Below, one piece after another: positions 28,401 to 40,111 of a DNA stretch of 64,000 bases (its first letter is position 1; each line of letters opens with the position of its first letter). Location: NCBI GenBank assembly GCA_030248065.1, contig JASAMV010005530.1, positions 56,029-120,028 of the forward strand. Reading direction: 5' to 3'. The notes beneath the pieces were generated by a model. That model searched no databases and was not told where the DNA came from. It was given only the letters and a program-made list of their open reading frames with translations. Both the position numbers and the translations under genes were made by a program. This DNA comes from Rhynchonema sp. JSB1_4. Lineage: Eukaryota > Nematoda > Chromadorea > Monhysterida > Xyalidae.

Positions 28401-30130
28401 TGAGCCTGCGATCGCGTCACGCTCATTGGACGAAACGACTGCAGCCGCAGTCTCGGTCTCGGAGAAGAAAAAGACGAAGAAACACAAAAAGGTGAGAGGT
28501 CTACATATTCCTGTACTGTCCAGCTCTCCTGAACATATAGAGGTCCAAGTCCAGTACTGTACTAACCAGGGAAGTTCTGAACACATCGGTACATTCATAT
28601 ACTGTTCATGGGAACACATTGATTCATTTGGAACGACCCACCGTACTTTTGTGGTAAACTATAGTGACAAGCAGAGACCTTGCATCTGCAGCATCTTAGT
28701 GGTCACAATGGTGAAGGAGCCACCGTCACAGGTATAAAGACGCGCTTGCCGTCATTATGTTGTTGCATATTTTTTATTCAAACAGAGCTGGACAAAAATG
28801 CAACAATTAAGCAGAAATACACAGGATAACAGCGCGACTGAAATTTCTATAATTTAGATTGACAAATCATCCATCAAGCAGCAGCCCCCTCCGCCCGAGG
28901 CGCATGCCGAATGCACTGTGGTGTGTGCGAGGTCAGGCGGTGATCCGAACCAGCAAACAGATCAAAATGCGTTCATGGTTGTTTCGGTGACAGGTACAAT
29001 ACAAGCTTAAATTGTTTCCTTTACCACTCAGGGCAAAATTCCAAGTGGATTTGACAGGTACAATACAAGCGTAAATTGTTTCCTTTACCACTCAGGGCAA
29101 AATTCCAAGTGGATTCTTATTGTAGTCAATGTTAACAAATATACATAATCATAAGGAAGTTGCCTTGATATCTGAGGCTCAACCAACGACACCGAATTAA
29201 CCTGTCAACCGATGCGTGTGGCACAAATAGATGACGTTAACGTGGCTATCGACAGACAAACAGCCAGTGAACAGACAAGCAGACAGTGGACACAGACAAC
29301 ACACAAGGGGGTGGGCTGGAAGGTGGAGGAGGCGATTGCGCGCAAACAGGTAACATTGGTTTGTAGTGTGATTGGATTTAGGGCTTTTTGTTCAAATCCT
29401 CAAGTCGTTAAGCGTGACCACCCCACTGTTCACCGCACTCCTTATCGATCGGAAGTTCTACGCGAATTTGATCAACAGATTTCTGGTTGCTCGTTTAGAC
29501 ACATCACTTTGGCTGTGCACCAGCGCATCGTCAGAGCGAATCCAAAAAAATCGTTCGTGTTCCCAACCTCAATAAAATATCCATTAAAAATTTCAGGCTG
29601 CCGAAAAACAGAGCCAGCCAACCACCGAATCAGAGCCCGCCAAGCAGACTCCTCAACAAGTGAGGAGTACCGGGGGCACCGCTGGACAGAAACTGAAGAA
29701 GAAGAAAGCGCAAAAGCCGCCACAAGAGCGCGAAATGGTGGCAGTGTTGAAATCACCGAAGAGCGACCAACCACCACCGGCCATCACAACCACTGTGGAG
29801 TCCTTAATGGCCGATATCCCGCCGAAATCCGAGGTGCCCGACGAGCCGACCCCGAGCGAGGATCGAACCGTTAGTTGCTTCATGGCCAAACTGTCAACCG
29901 ATTGCGCTATCGAGATGTTGCCACAACGACGTGTGGGCGTGGCTAACACCCTGACCCTCAAAGGCCAGCTGATACCAGCCACCATACCGCAGCTGTGTGA
30001 TGTTTCACCGCAGACAAGCGCGGCTGCTAACGAACCTAGACAGCACCCATCAAGATCTGACTATGCCAATCTAGTGGATATGGCTACCACGTATGAACGC
30101 GAGTATTTAATGAAATCTAATTGGGTTTGA
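25406..30130 (+). CDS. acidic PEWADFG-repeat protein, seven exons, unknown function
   Basis: Exons 25406-25555, 25790-25890, 26038-26296, 26599-28491, 28858-28993, 29177-29349 and 29597-30130 have AG/GT borders and join in phase to a 1,081-residue protein if ATG 25406 is the start; upstream exons are not excluded. The N-terminal 170 residues contain several Cys and Trp and look folded. Then come a basic patch (RQKRRRLAQWE) and a long acidic, Ser/Thr/Pro-rich region. Five repeats of PEW(A/P)DFG, most followed by an Asp run, ECMM and DLEPIT, start near residues 438, 496, 557, 624 and 688. Lys-rich patches (KSKRKKKAKK, KKTKKHKK) suggest nuclear or RNA association. W-A-D-F fits the WxxF pattern of motifs that bind clathrin-adaptor ears, but that is only an inference. 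I do not recognise the family. Confidence 0.8.
28989..29116 (+). repeat. 64-bp tandem duplication carrying a splice donor
   Basis: Two copies, period 64, differ by one or two bases. The unit begins GACAG|GTACAA, the donor of the fifth exon of the surrounding gene, so the 5' splice site is duplicated. Using the second copy would read into TAA within the extension. Confidence 0.9.
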
Positions 30131-30138
30131 ATCTGAAA

Positions 30139-30184
30139 CCGGGGTTGGATTAAAAAATTTTACTTTTGCTTTAATCCAACCCTG
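30139..30184. mobile_element. 46-bp miniature hAT relative just after a stop codon
   Basis: GGGGTTGGATTAAA...TTTAATCCAACCCTG repeats the ends of the 13.1-kb hAT element with almost no interior. Flanks tctgaaac and cctggaac match at 6 of 8 bases, compatible with an old 8-bp duplication. It starts 9 bases after the TGA at 30128-30130. Confidence 0.65.
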
Positions 30185-30651
30185 CCTGGAACGCCGTTTT
30201 TGTCATTTTTATTAGCTTTGTATTCATCGCGCGTAACTGGGTTAGATTTGTGTGCCGACTTTCCATTTATTTTGTTGTTTATAGCGTCTGACCCGATTTT
30301 TCGCCTACAGATACATATATGTATGTTTAGTGTAACTCGCATTTGGCTTTTTAACTTGCTGTTAGTTGCTTGTTCCATACATACATAGCTTTGCTGAGTG
30401 TGCGGTTTGTTCATTTTAGTAGCAAACTTCATTCTTTCTTTCGTTATTTCGTCCTTGCCACAGCGACTATCTGTTTGCACATAGACGGTACAATTTGAAG
30501 TACGATTTGATGTATAAAATCTCAATATGTTTCCAATAAAAGCAATCGGAAATGAATGTGGAGATGCAATCGCAGAAGCACAAAGTGAGAAAAAATAAAA
30601 TCAGACATCGGCAATTGTAAAAGGCATGGAGCAGTGCAAACCTGGGTTCGA

Positions 30652-30791
30652 CCAGATAGACTTGAACCCCGATATAATTTTTTTCTGCATTCGTGTTTCC
30701 GGTTTTAGGTTTTTTAAAAACTCTAAACCCGAAACACAAAGTATGATATTCGAAAGTGCTGAATTGTTTTTCGGGTTTCGGGTCTATCTGG
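30652..30791. repeat. foldback element related to 57626-57811
   Basis: Ends CCAGATAGAC...GTCTATCTGG are inverted, and inner segments around GAAACACAAAGTATGATA recur in reverse complement at 57.76 kb. The shared inner sequence indicates one family with two copies in the window. Confidence 0.7.
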
Positions 30792-32836
30792 CCTAGCATT
30801 GCTACTGTATTTTTCTGCGGTCTGTAAATTTGGAAGTCGAATAAAACACTCTCACCTGCAAAGTAATCCACAAATCGGATCAATGTGTCAGTCAATTACT
30901 TGGCATGGTCTAGTTTAAAATGCAATAAAATCGTTATTCAACATGATGAGTTTTTGCTGGGATTCGAGCAGGTGCAGGCATATGTAGATGGTCTCATGCC
31001 CGTTTCTGAAAGTGTGTAGTTGTCAGTTTCGGAGCGATTGATAGTCATTCATACAAACATCGTTAGCTGATCATTGAATTCGAACAACAAACCAGAATAA
31101 CCGCCAAAAATAATAGTATTGATACAGATGTAACACAAATGTTCAATTTTATTTGATGCAACGCAGGTGTGCGTGTGCGCTGCTTGACCAATGTGAAGCC
31201 ATCAAACCGAACAAAACAAGCCTGGTGGGTTGACCATATGGTTTGTTTATGATGTCTGTCCGACATAGAAACAACACACAGGAATGCGGTTTATACACAC
31301 AAAATGTGTGCATCATCAACACTGTACATGTAAAGCAAACATAAACCGGGGGACCAAGCATGCCGCAAACACTTCAAGGTGAGAGAATTGGGTGCGGTTA
31401 GTTATAGCGGTTGGACAGTCAGTCAAATTTCGGCACGAGTAAACAAACAAACAAGCAGTGTTGTATTATAATATACAGCGAACAAGCTGGTGCCTGGGTT
31501 GTTGTCTATGGGACGGAGCTGGAGGAAATTGGAGGAAAAGAGGTGGGAAATTGGCGGACTGCTGGTCACAAAGTAAAGTGACCACCAGGACTGCGGTTGT
31601 GGGCACTTTGAAGGCATCGATATTGCCACTTTGGTTTGATCAGGGGTTTGAGATCGGAAAGTTTCGTAAACCGATAAACGCTGTATTTTAAAACATCAGC
31701 GAGCCAGCCAGTTCGCGCACTGGCTGGTCAATACGGCTATCCAAACCAACAACTACACATAAGTAAAATACTCTGAACGAACATTGCCTGCAAAACTTAA
31801 TCCAAGCTGGCAAGTTTGCATGCGTAATGTGACACAGTGTTGTTCCCAGTAACCAAACTGGCAGGCTTGATCAGAGCCAACCAAATAATAATAAACACAA
31901 ACAACATAAGAAACGAAACAGTTAGGTACTTTCTCTGAATCTGCTTTCAATATCAGGCAACACGCAATCCGAGAGACTTGCAATGAGTGATGGACAAAAA
32001 TGCTGTCGCAACACAACGTCATCCTATACAAAATTATTGAAAGCTGTTCAGATTCACACGTTTCAAGGGTGTGTGATAGGCAGGTTGTCGTAGTCTCTGG
32101 GAGAGGTGCCATATTTGTGTGCAGATGGTTTACCGCAATTTTGAAGATTGCGGCAGATGGAAAAAGCTGTGTGGTAAAAAAAAACACGACAACGTTATGT
32201 ACGTTTGTCTGTTTGGCCTCGGCTATGCCATGCCTGAGAGCTGTGCTATAAAAATTGAAATAAAAAGTAGCCATGAATGAATCTGGGAGAGGTGCCACGT
32301 TGATTTGTGTGATTTGGTATTGAGATGGGCGGAATGCCAGGACTAATAGGAATGCGCGAGCGCATTATTGACCAAACAAAGTTATAAAACATTATCCGTA
32401 AGATATAATCCGAATGGATTTCGACAAATTAGCAAAAAGGAAATTTCACAACGCTGGACGCATCCGAAAATGATCCAATTCGGGATTTGAGACACTTTTA
32501 ATGATCCAGAACAAACAGTTTATTTTTATTCACACACAATCAATTGCGCGGAAATAAAGACGTTTTTTGCAGCCCGCCGGTGATGGTGTATTTAGTTGCG
32601 CAAAAGGCCTTCCCAGAAATAAAAACTTACGGTTCGTCTTCAAAGATTGCACAAAAAACGTCGCACAATTTGTTTTCGAGTTGACTGTTCGTATTGCTCG
32701 GGCCGCCGTCGCATAAACAATGATTTGCGGTGGTTTGCGCGATTTATTCCTACGTACGATACAGTCTTTTCACTTTATAATGGCATTTCGTGTAACCGCA
32801 CATATATATGTGTCTGTGATCGTTATAAAAGTAAAC

Positions 32837-33020
32837 TAAGGGCGAACTTAAGTTAAATCCGGAATCCGGAATCCGGAAATAATTTGCATGTAAAAATGCA
32901 AAACATTTCTAGGTTCCGGAAATATTTCCGGAAAACGCAAGAGTTTACATGCAAAAATAATGCGTTTTACGGAAATAATTCCGGATTCCGGTTTCCGGAT
33001 TCAACCTAAGCGCGCCCTAA
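32837..33020. repeat. foldback element rich in TCCGGA
   Basis: TAAGGGCGAACTTAAGTTAA near the left end is mirrored, with mismatches, by the segment ending CAACCTAAGCGCGCCCTAA. Inside are repeated ATCCGGA / TTCCGGA words and a second pair TTTGCATGTAA / TTTACATGCAAA. No coding frame. Confidence 0.65.
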
Positions 33021-35265
33021 AACATACAATAGATTAGAAGTACTGATGAGTTATTATATGGTCACTGCTTTACACGCTGCTGCACCCGGCCTGAACGCGT
33101 CACCAGCGTTGTGATTCTAAGGATCGCTTCGTCGGCAACGACGCTAATCGTACTCAAGCAGCGCTGAATATAAGTGTCAATTGGGGGCTGTGTGTGGACG
33201 ACGATATTTGGCGATCTGAGTTGACGTCATGAATATAAGTCAGTTTAAAGTTGGATCAACGAGAATTAATGAGTACTGGATTCAAATATAACTTGTATCA
33301 ACGCAATTGAACGGTTCTCTGCTGTTCGCAGACAACTGCACCACACCCCATCCTGTCAGCGTTTCATCACCCAATTGCACTGTTGTCACAAGCGTGCGCC
33401 AAAGCCGCACTGCGTCTTCCCGCCGATAGTGACAGAGGCACACTTGAACTCCACATTCTATCCACCAAACCAACAATAGACGCCGATGAGCGCGTAGTCG
33501 GGCAGAAATACAACAAGTGGCCACATGATTCGTCAGGAACTGTACGGTCGAAACAGAGCGCTGATTAAACTAACTTTAACAGCGCTGTCAAATGACGCCA
33601 AAAACGTACATATTTCTGGGTCTATGCAAGAGCGGCCTTTCGACCGCACAGTTTTCGAACACGTCTGTTGCAAGACGGTGGGTATTTTTGAGTGTTTGTG
33701 TGTTTTCTCGTGAATCCAGAACTGATAATCTAAATACACGCCATAGTGCGTTTGAGAATTTTATTGTTTTACAACGCAGACCTTTTTACACAACTTGGGT
33801 TGATTTGTACCTTATCACCAGGTTGTCATCCTTTGCGGTGTAGCCTATACTTATACGTGTATTACGCGCAAATACGCCGTTCACTTTCGGTCACCAAATA
33901 CTACCGAAAATTATGCAAACTTTATGCACCAACATTCCACAAAAGCACAACACCACCCGCGTCTGGCACTTTTCTCGCAGAAAAAAATGTGTGAACACGT
34001 TATCAATACACAGTTTACGCTTGGGCAGTGATGTTCCATTATACAAATGGTAATAAATAATTTTACGGACGGGGTGGGGTTATTCTTTTGTAGGTTCCGT
34101 TTGTGTCCCCCCAATACAAAGTTGAACACAATACATACTTCAACTTACGCAAACAACCAACAAAATTTCACAGCTACTATTTTATTTACATACGTTTCCC
34201 GGCAGTGTTCAGATCAGTGTTTGTTTGATGGATAAGTAATTAGTCGATGATTTGCTGCGAAGGGGTCTATTTTTTCGAACTTCACTTGACCTGAGAAAAG
34301 TTTAATCTGAACTTGTAATATACATCTGTAGGTATGTATCTTATTAACACATGATTTTATGGCTCGTTGGACAAACTAAAATATGTACAACTTAATTGAT
34401 ACTAGCATGTTCGCAACGATTTGATACTCACGTGCTCAGAGATGTGGCTCACATAACCACATGTGCCAAAACACACATCTGACTGTAGCAGATGAAATCG
34501 GACATATTTCAACCACATAACATCTCATACAAGTGGGCGTTGCCTTGAATTTGGGCATGATTTGGAAAGTGGTTGCTAAGTTGAAATGTTTTCGCATCGT
34601 GTGACAAATACAATACTCATTCGTAACTATGGCTGAAGCAAACAAACAGCCCACGTCTACATAATACATTTACACATCCATGCCTCGACTGGCATCACTG
34701 TCATGTGGTCAGGGCGGATCAAAGCGGGCCACAAATGTGGGACCGGTTTCATCAATTTAGTCCCATGTGGCACAATTTCAGCGAATAAATGAAATTGCGG
34801 GATCCTCAGTGCAACACACTGATGGCCAAAAAGTTTGAATGATTTTCAGCTGCGAAAAGGCAAGATGCAACATGATTCTTGAAATGATAAAAATTACTGT
34901 TCAGATTTGGCTCCGCGGCAAACAACTGAATCCGTTCCTGACGTTTACCTAAAACGTACATGCAATTCGGTCTTTGACGCTCAACGACAGAGTACATCGG
35001 AGCTAGCATGGTAATGCTAAGCGACATATGGTTCATTCCCTATAGTGCGCTTTCTGAAAATTTTGATCGTGCGCTATTTCAACAATACTCAACCGAATGA
35101 GCTCAAACTTGCACACAATGTATATACCGTACCCCAAAATGGCCACACAAAATTTCATTCCGCTGCGTGCCCACTCGCGCGATCGCGGGCAAGATACAGT
35201 TGAAATTTTTGTAAAAACGTTCTTTCCCTTTTTTTTTCCACAAAAGAGTAGTCAGGGCCCAGACG

Positions 35266-35574
35266 TTACTGAACACCAGAAATGTTAATATCGCATATAG
35301 GGTTTTCGCACACGAGAAACACGATGGTGCTATCGCTGACTTCGTAACTCCACGACTGAGACCCGTTCCAGACCATGACCACGACCTTTTGTATGTAAAG
35401 TGTGCTTCCCGAAGTAAAATTTCGCCGAAAAGTTGGGTTACCAGAACTATTAAAGTTGTTTATGTGGTTTTCGCACTCGAGAAACACGGTGGTGCTATCG
35501 CCGAGTTCGTAACTTTTAGTATGAACGGTTCCAGACCATGACTTTTTGTACAGAAAGTATGGTTCTAAAGCCAA
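35266..35574 (-). CDS. possible minus-strand exon with two related 50-residue repeats
   Basis: The minus-strand frame encodes two similar units: one with SYELGDSTTVFLECENHINN, the other with SYEVSDSTIVFLVCENPICD, each followed by a short Asn/Ser part. The DNA repeats (about 35299-35355 and 35463-35520) differ at several positions yet both stay open. Splice borders are not certain and no family is recognised; it could be an internal duplication in non-coding DNA. Confidence 0.3.
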   Translation of the reverse strand: MALEPYFLYKKSWSGTVHTKSYELGDSTTVFLECENHINNFNSSGNPTFRRNFTSGSTLYIQKVVVMVWNGSQSWSYEVSDSTIVFLVCENPICDINISGVQ

Positions 35575-35747
35575 AATCAGCGGTTATATGTGTTTTTAAT
35601 CGTTGTTACGTCAAACATATATTAATTCCAATTGGTTAAATGTTTTTCAGCTCAAAAACAGCCATAATGGACGCTCAGACACACACAACAATGCATTAGT
35701 GCACGCTACGCAGTTGCCTGATTGATAAAGCGCACAATGTATTACCC

Positions 35748-35835
35748 ACAACACACAGCCAGCCAGCCAGCACACACACACAGGCAGGCAGCCAGCACAC
35801 ACACACACAGGCAGCCAGCACAACAGGCAATGCAG
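35748..35835 (+). repeat. CA / CAGC microsatellite
   Basis: Alternating runs of ACACAC and CAGCCAGC/GGCAGGCAG form an imperfect microsatellite. Confidence 0.85.
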
Positions 35836-35887
35836 CAATGCACGCGTAGTTACATATGTAGTAAAGCTTGTGAAGGAGATTGGCGAA

Positions 35888-35958
35888 GCGATGTCCGAGC
35901 GGTATAACGCGCAGCACCGAAGATGAAAGGCCGCGGGTTCAAACATTCACGCGCGCAG
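35888..35958 (+). repeat. tRNA-derived sequence (SINE head or pseudogene)
   Basis: TCCGAGCGGTATAACGCGC closely resembles the A-box of Leu/Ser-type tRNAs, and GCGGGTTCAAACATTC resembles a B-box, at normal spacing. The acceptor arm does not close, so it is read as tRNA-derived rather than functional. Confidence 0.45.
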
Positions 35959-36399
35959 CTAACTTTGTTTTATCTTACTAACTTTTAATGAATTCTGGGT
36001 AACATTTTTCAGTTTTTTTCGTGTTTTTATTTGAGATTAATTATTAAGCACAGGCGCGGTTCGCAGTTTATGCGCTGTGATGTCATTCATGATAAAATAC
36101 CCACAAGATATCAACTTGTTAATTAAAATTGCTGTTGCTCTCTAACATTCGAAGCTTTTTCCGCATGTATAATTTGACTTTCGTGGGAAAGTTAAATAGT
36201 AGTTTTTACATAACATTGAATCCAAGATCAGATGCAGCGGCCAACACCAAAGCAATCTGGAGACTGATGTTTGACACTTATTTCGTTGCTGAAGCTGAAA
36301 GGACAGGTTGCATGGAAGTTCATTGCACAGCTTTGCTTGGTACTAAACCAACAAGTGCCATTCTCTGAGACGATGCGCAATCAGTGCGCTATAATTGAT

Positions 36400-36678
36400 G
36401 GTATTGGTCGCACAATGACTATATAAGAATCCATCCAAAAATTTTCCTGAATGGTAAGGCACGTCTCGCTGCAGATCACAAGCGGTCTATTTATTTTTTT
36501 TCCGAAACATTTCTGCCGATATCACGCTCACTGTGTTCAAACAGCTTCACTGTAATATCGCCAGAAATGTTTTGGAAAAAATATAAATAGAACACTTGTG
36601 ATCTGCAGCGAGACGTGCCTTACCATTCAGGAAATTTTTGTGGATGGATTCTTATATAGTCATTGTGCAACCAATACC
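36400..36678. mobile_element. foldback MITE, complete copy
   Basis: GGTATTGGTCGCACAATGAC at the left is mirrored at the right, and almost the whole 279 bases fold back (TGGATGGATTC, GCAGCGAGACGTGCC, AGAAATGTTT). Related pieces occur at 39948-40060 and 44130-44236, so it is a family with three members here. Confidence 0.85.
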
Positions 36679-37090
36679 TAGGGTGTCAAATACATACCTG
36701 GCGGTAAATTAAAAAAAATAAATAACTTGACAAGTTACCATGTTCCTCAAAAACATAGACATGCTCGTGGGGCAATGCGTTAGTTTTGTTTCAGTGGTGG
36801 GTGAAGACGCAGACACAAGCGTGTCTCCATTGTTAGAACCCCATAGTGAAATCGAAACACAAAATTGGCCTTATGTCACGATAACCACCGATTCATATAT
36901 CCTGCCAAAAAGTACAGCATCCTTAAACTAACCCCCACACCTCATTGCGCTCATGTGCGTTGATTACTTGAGAAAAGTCTGACGGTCGACATTTTCTTAG
37001 TTAGAACCATTGCTTGCCGGAACTGAAAACTTTCTGTGCCTGATTTATCCGGGTTCTGTGTTTGACGCTTGCGCGATATAAAAGAACGAC

Positions 37091-37646
37091 ACAAGAAAGA
37101 AAAATGCCCCAAGGGGCATAAAAGAAATATGGTTCCCTGGCTGACTGGCATAAAAGAACGATACTAGCTTGCACCACTTTGCTGATGTTTCATTAGGCAC
37201 TGGAATAAACGTAAGTGTGTTCTGAGCTGTTTGATACCGAACAGTAGACATTGAACCATATTCCCGGCGCGTGCTGTCTTGCCACCAGAGACACAGGGCA
37301 CGGAGATATTGAAAGATTGCAATATTCTCTTTACTCCTCTCTTTGTTAAACCATCGTGCGCAACCGAAGACTGCACACTTACCGTCGTGAGGTTGAAAAG
37401 AAGAAACAATTGCCTGGGTTTGCACGAAAGTTTCGATATCGGCTGGGTGTTGGTTCAAAAGAGTTCGCGCCGGGAATATGGTTCAATGTCTACTGTTCGG
37501 TATCAAACAGCTCAGAACACACTTACGTTTATTCCAGTGCCTAATGAAACATCAGCAAAGTGGTGCAAGCTAGTATCGTTCTTTTATGCCAGTCAGCCAG
37601 GGAACCATATTTCTTTTATGCCCCTTGGGGCATTTTTCTTTCTTGT
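37091..37646. mobile_element. foldback element with 181-bp arms
   Basis: Arms 37091-37271 and 37466-37646 are reverse complements in exact register (positions sum to 74737). Ends are ACAAGAAAGA...TCTTTCTTGT. Open frames on the two strands give the same peptide, as expected of a palindrome. Each arm contains the word TGATGTTTCA. Confidence 0.85.
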
Positions 37647-37741
37647 TTTAACGTGCTCGGTCTGAACGATTCCTTTGGTCGTGTCGTGGCGGACAACCAA
37701 ATATTGCCGGCATCAAGACCAATTGACGCGGTCAGACAGCA

Positions 37742-37800
37742 AGATGGTGATTGGTGTGGTTGTTACAACAATGGTGATTGGTGTGGTTGTTACAACAATG
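37742..37800 (+). repeat. 27-bp tandem duplication
   Basis: GGTGATTGGTGTGGTTGTTA followed by CAACAAT occurs twice in a row. No coding role is evident. Confidence 0.8.
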
Positions 37801-38310
37801 GGTTGGTGACCAGTAGTTGATCAGTTTAATCAGTTTATTTTGCTTGAGTCAACGTCATGTGTTCGTGGGACCTGAGCTGAGAGCACAAAGAATAGAGCGC
37901 CGTTCTACGCTCATTGTACTCATATACCTGATACCTGCTGGGGCACATTGGGTATTACAGTCACCATTCGTAATAGCGGTATCAACGGGACAACGTTATG
38001 TCGAATAGAATGTGTATGGAATTTGCGTTGAGGGACATCCAAAAACGATATCATAACATAACTATTGAATATCGCTATAGCGAATAGCTTCAGTACTGCC
38101 AATTTTCGGGACACGACGAAATGTATCGTTATAAACGAATATATCGCTATAGCGAATATTGTTATAGCGAATAGTGACTGTACCACGAACTTAGCAATGT
38201 CAACGGGCGAACTGTGTCGTTTCGAAACCACGGCATTCATGGCCTGGCGCACAGTTGTTGTTGACGCGCGGTGTGCAGCCCCAAACTCATACTTTGTGTC
38301 CACATCGCAG

Positions 38311-39934
38311 CGTGCCTCGTCCCAACCGGCACCAATCTGAACACGAGCGCTACTGTGTTGAGCGCGGTGGACGGAAACGGAAGCGTGCCTCTGGGTGGGA
38401 CGGGCTCGGTGCAGTGCAACGACGGCTATGCGTTCGCGAGGGATTATTCGGTTGCGACAAAAACGATCACTTGTGTGGCCAACAACGCTTGGAGTGCACT
38501 CACCAACTGTCTGCCAAGTAGGAATGTTTCGCGCTGATGGTGCGACACGCACCGGGTGAGAGCGCGCAGTTTGCGCAGTTTCATTTCAGCGTGCGCCCTG
38601 CCTCCGAACACAGATCCAGCTGTGAAAAATGTCACGTGCCGAAGCACCGGTTTGTTTTCCACCATATATACGTTCGTGTGTGCAAGGAGTGTGAGACTCT
38701 TATTTAAATTACGCCTCACTTGCTACGGCGCAGAAGCACAAGTGGAGGCCGAATGCACACTTCTGAATGCAAGTGGCGCGTTTGACACGCGCTACGACAA
38801 AGGTCGATGTTACGTGACCAACACGGCGGGCATTTCGATAACACGAACACAAGCGGGGGCGCTGTGCGCGACTGGATTCGGCGGTGTGCTCATAAACGGA
38901 CATCTGGCACATCTGTACACCCAAGCCATTTCGACTCAAATCATGGCGATGGTGAGTCCCCCCGCGAGTCGTGAAAGACAGCGGTTTTCAGGTAGATGTA
39001 CTGGAGAAAGCAAAAGGCTCCTGATCACTTCCGATTTGAGAGACAAAAAAGAAAAAATCACGAACACAGTAGGCCCCCGAATGCTTTATTCGGACATTTT
39101 CATCAGCATGATTCTCCACTGGTGAGTAGCGACGCACTTAATTTATTTGGCACAGTCGTTAGCGATCCGGTGCTCTTTATTGGTCCAGGGGTTTAGCAAT
39201 GGGACACTTTCGCATTCGTGGCACAATTCGTTCAGACAACTTCCCATCCTGCTTTCTTGATCACGTTAACCACCACTGTTGACGTTCCTATTGCTGTCGT
39301 TTCTTACAGTGGTAAATAACTAGTCGGTACCCGTGCCGACGCATCGGTTAAAGCTTAGTGCTCGTCCACCTCATCTAACCTTTTATCCGAACACCCCCGT
39401 TAGTACACCTAAAGTTATCCATGAAAACTGGAACTTACCTACTGGAAAACTGAAAACTGGAACCCATCCCACCACCCTACATTCTTGTTTCAGTAGTACA
39501 CACAATTGTTCACGAAGAACATTCTAACCAAACGTTCCCCACGGAAATTTTCCGAATCAACCCCCAGTGCCTGCTATTTCGGGGTTGGGGAAGTGGGCGT
39601 TGGGGGCTCATTTGAAATTCTCCGGTGCGGAGTTCATATGAGATGACCCTTGCTATGGACCCATTGCCAGAACGTCGCGCCGCCCTACGGATTTGCCTGG
39701 GTCGGTCATCGCCAGCTGCCCGGCAGCGTTGAACCCGCCGGCGGTTGGGTGTTTGATCGAATCAGTGACGGTTTCATCTACGACCGCGTCAACAGCACGT
39801 CGTGGTCAGCGGGTGAGCCGAATGACGGCGGCAGTGGCGAGGAGTGTGGAGCGATTATTGCGTCAATGCAGCTGTTCGTTGATCGAGAGTGTGGCGGGAC
39901 CGTCGACGGATACGTTTGCGAATATGGTACATGA
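38311..39934 (+). CDS. sushi and C-type-lectin domain protein (3' part)
   Basis: Exons 38311-38517, 38590-38951 and 39671-39934 join in phase. The first exon (207 nt, phase 1 at both ends) encodes a sushi/CCP module: Cys near the start (TCLVPTGTN), a G-S-V-Q-C strand, TITC and a closing W...NC. The second opens with another TC..P module and leads into a C-type lectin fold (GRCYVTN...ALCATGFGGVLI). The last completes it with GFAWVGHR, a GEPND segment, EEC, VDREC and YVCEY, then stop TGA at 39932-39934. The EPN tripeptide is typical of Ca2+-dependent mannose-type binding. A secreted or surface protein that recognises glycans is expected. Signal peptide and earlier exons lie upstream and were not identified. 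Confidence 0.8.
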
Positions 39935-39947
39935 AATTACACTGTTG

Positions 39948-40060
39948 TATTGGTCGCACAATGACTTTATAAGAAATGGTCGAATTTGTTTTCCTGAATC
40001 GTAAAGCGGGAAAGTGACGGGGCAGTGACGTGGCGTTGCTCGATAGCACACAAAGCATGC
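39948..40060 (+). mobile_element. partial copy of the 36.4-kb MITE
   Basis: TATTGGTCGCACAATGACTT and the segment TCCTGAATCGTAAAGCGGG match the family. It starts 13 bases after the lectin gene's stop codon and may supply part of its 3' untranslated region. Confidence 0.65.
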
Positions 40061-40111
40061 AGACACCGAAATCTAAATACCCAAATGAGTGAAACATGAC
40101 GTGATTTTCAG

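Larger units (their letters stand above)
30185..35265. other. intergenic stretch with foldback repeats, no gene recognised
   Basis: Only inverted repeats at 30652-30791 and 32837-33020 stand out. A plus-strand frame near 33383-33568 has a protein-like composition but no usable splice borders or recognised domain. Confidence 0.5.

Noticed and set aside
37920..38552. 210-residue minus-strand open frame
   Set aside because: It is antisense to the sushi exon, whose cysteine pattern and phase-consistent splice sites support the plus strand; the minus-strand peptide is Arg/His-rich without domain features.
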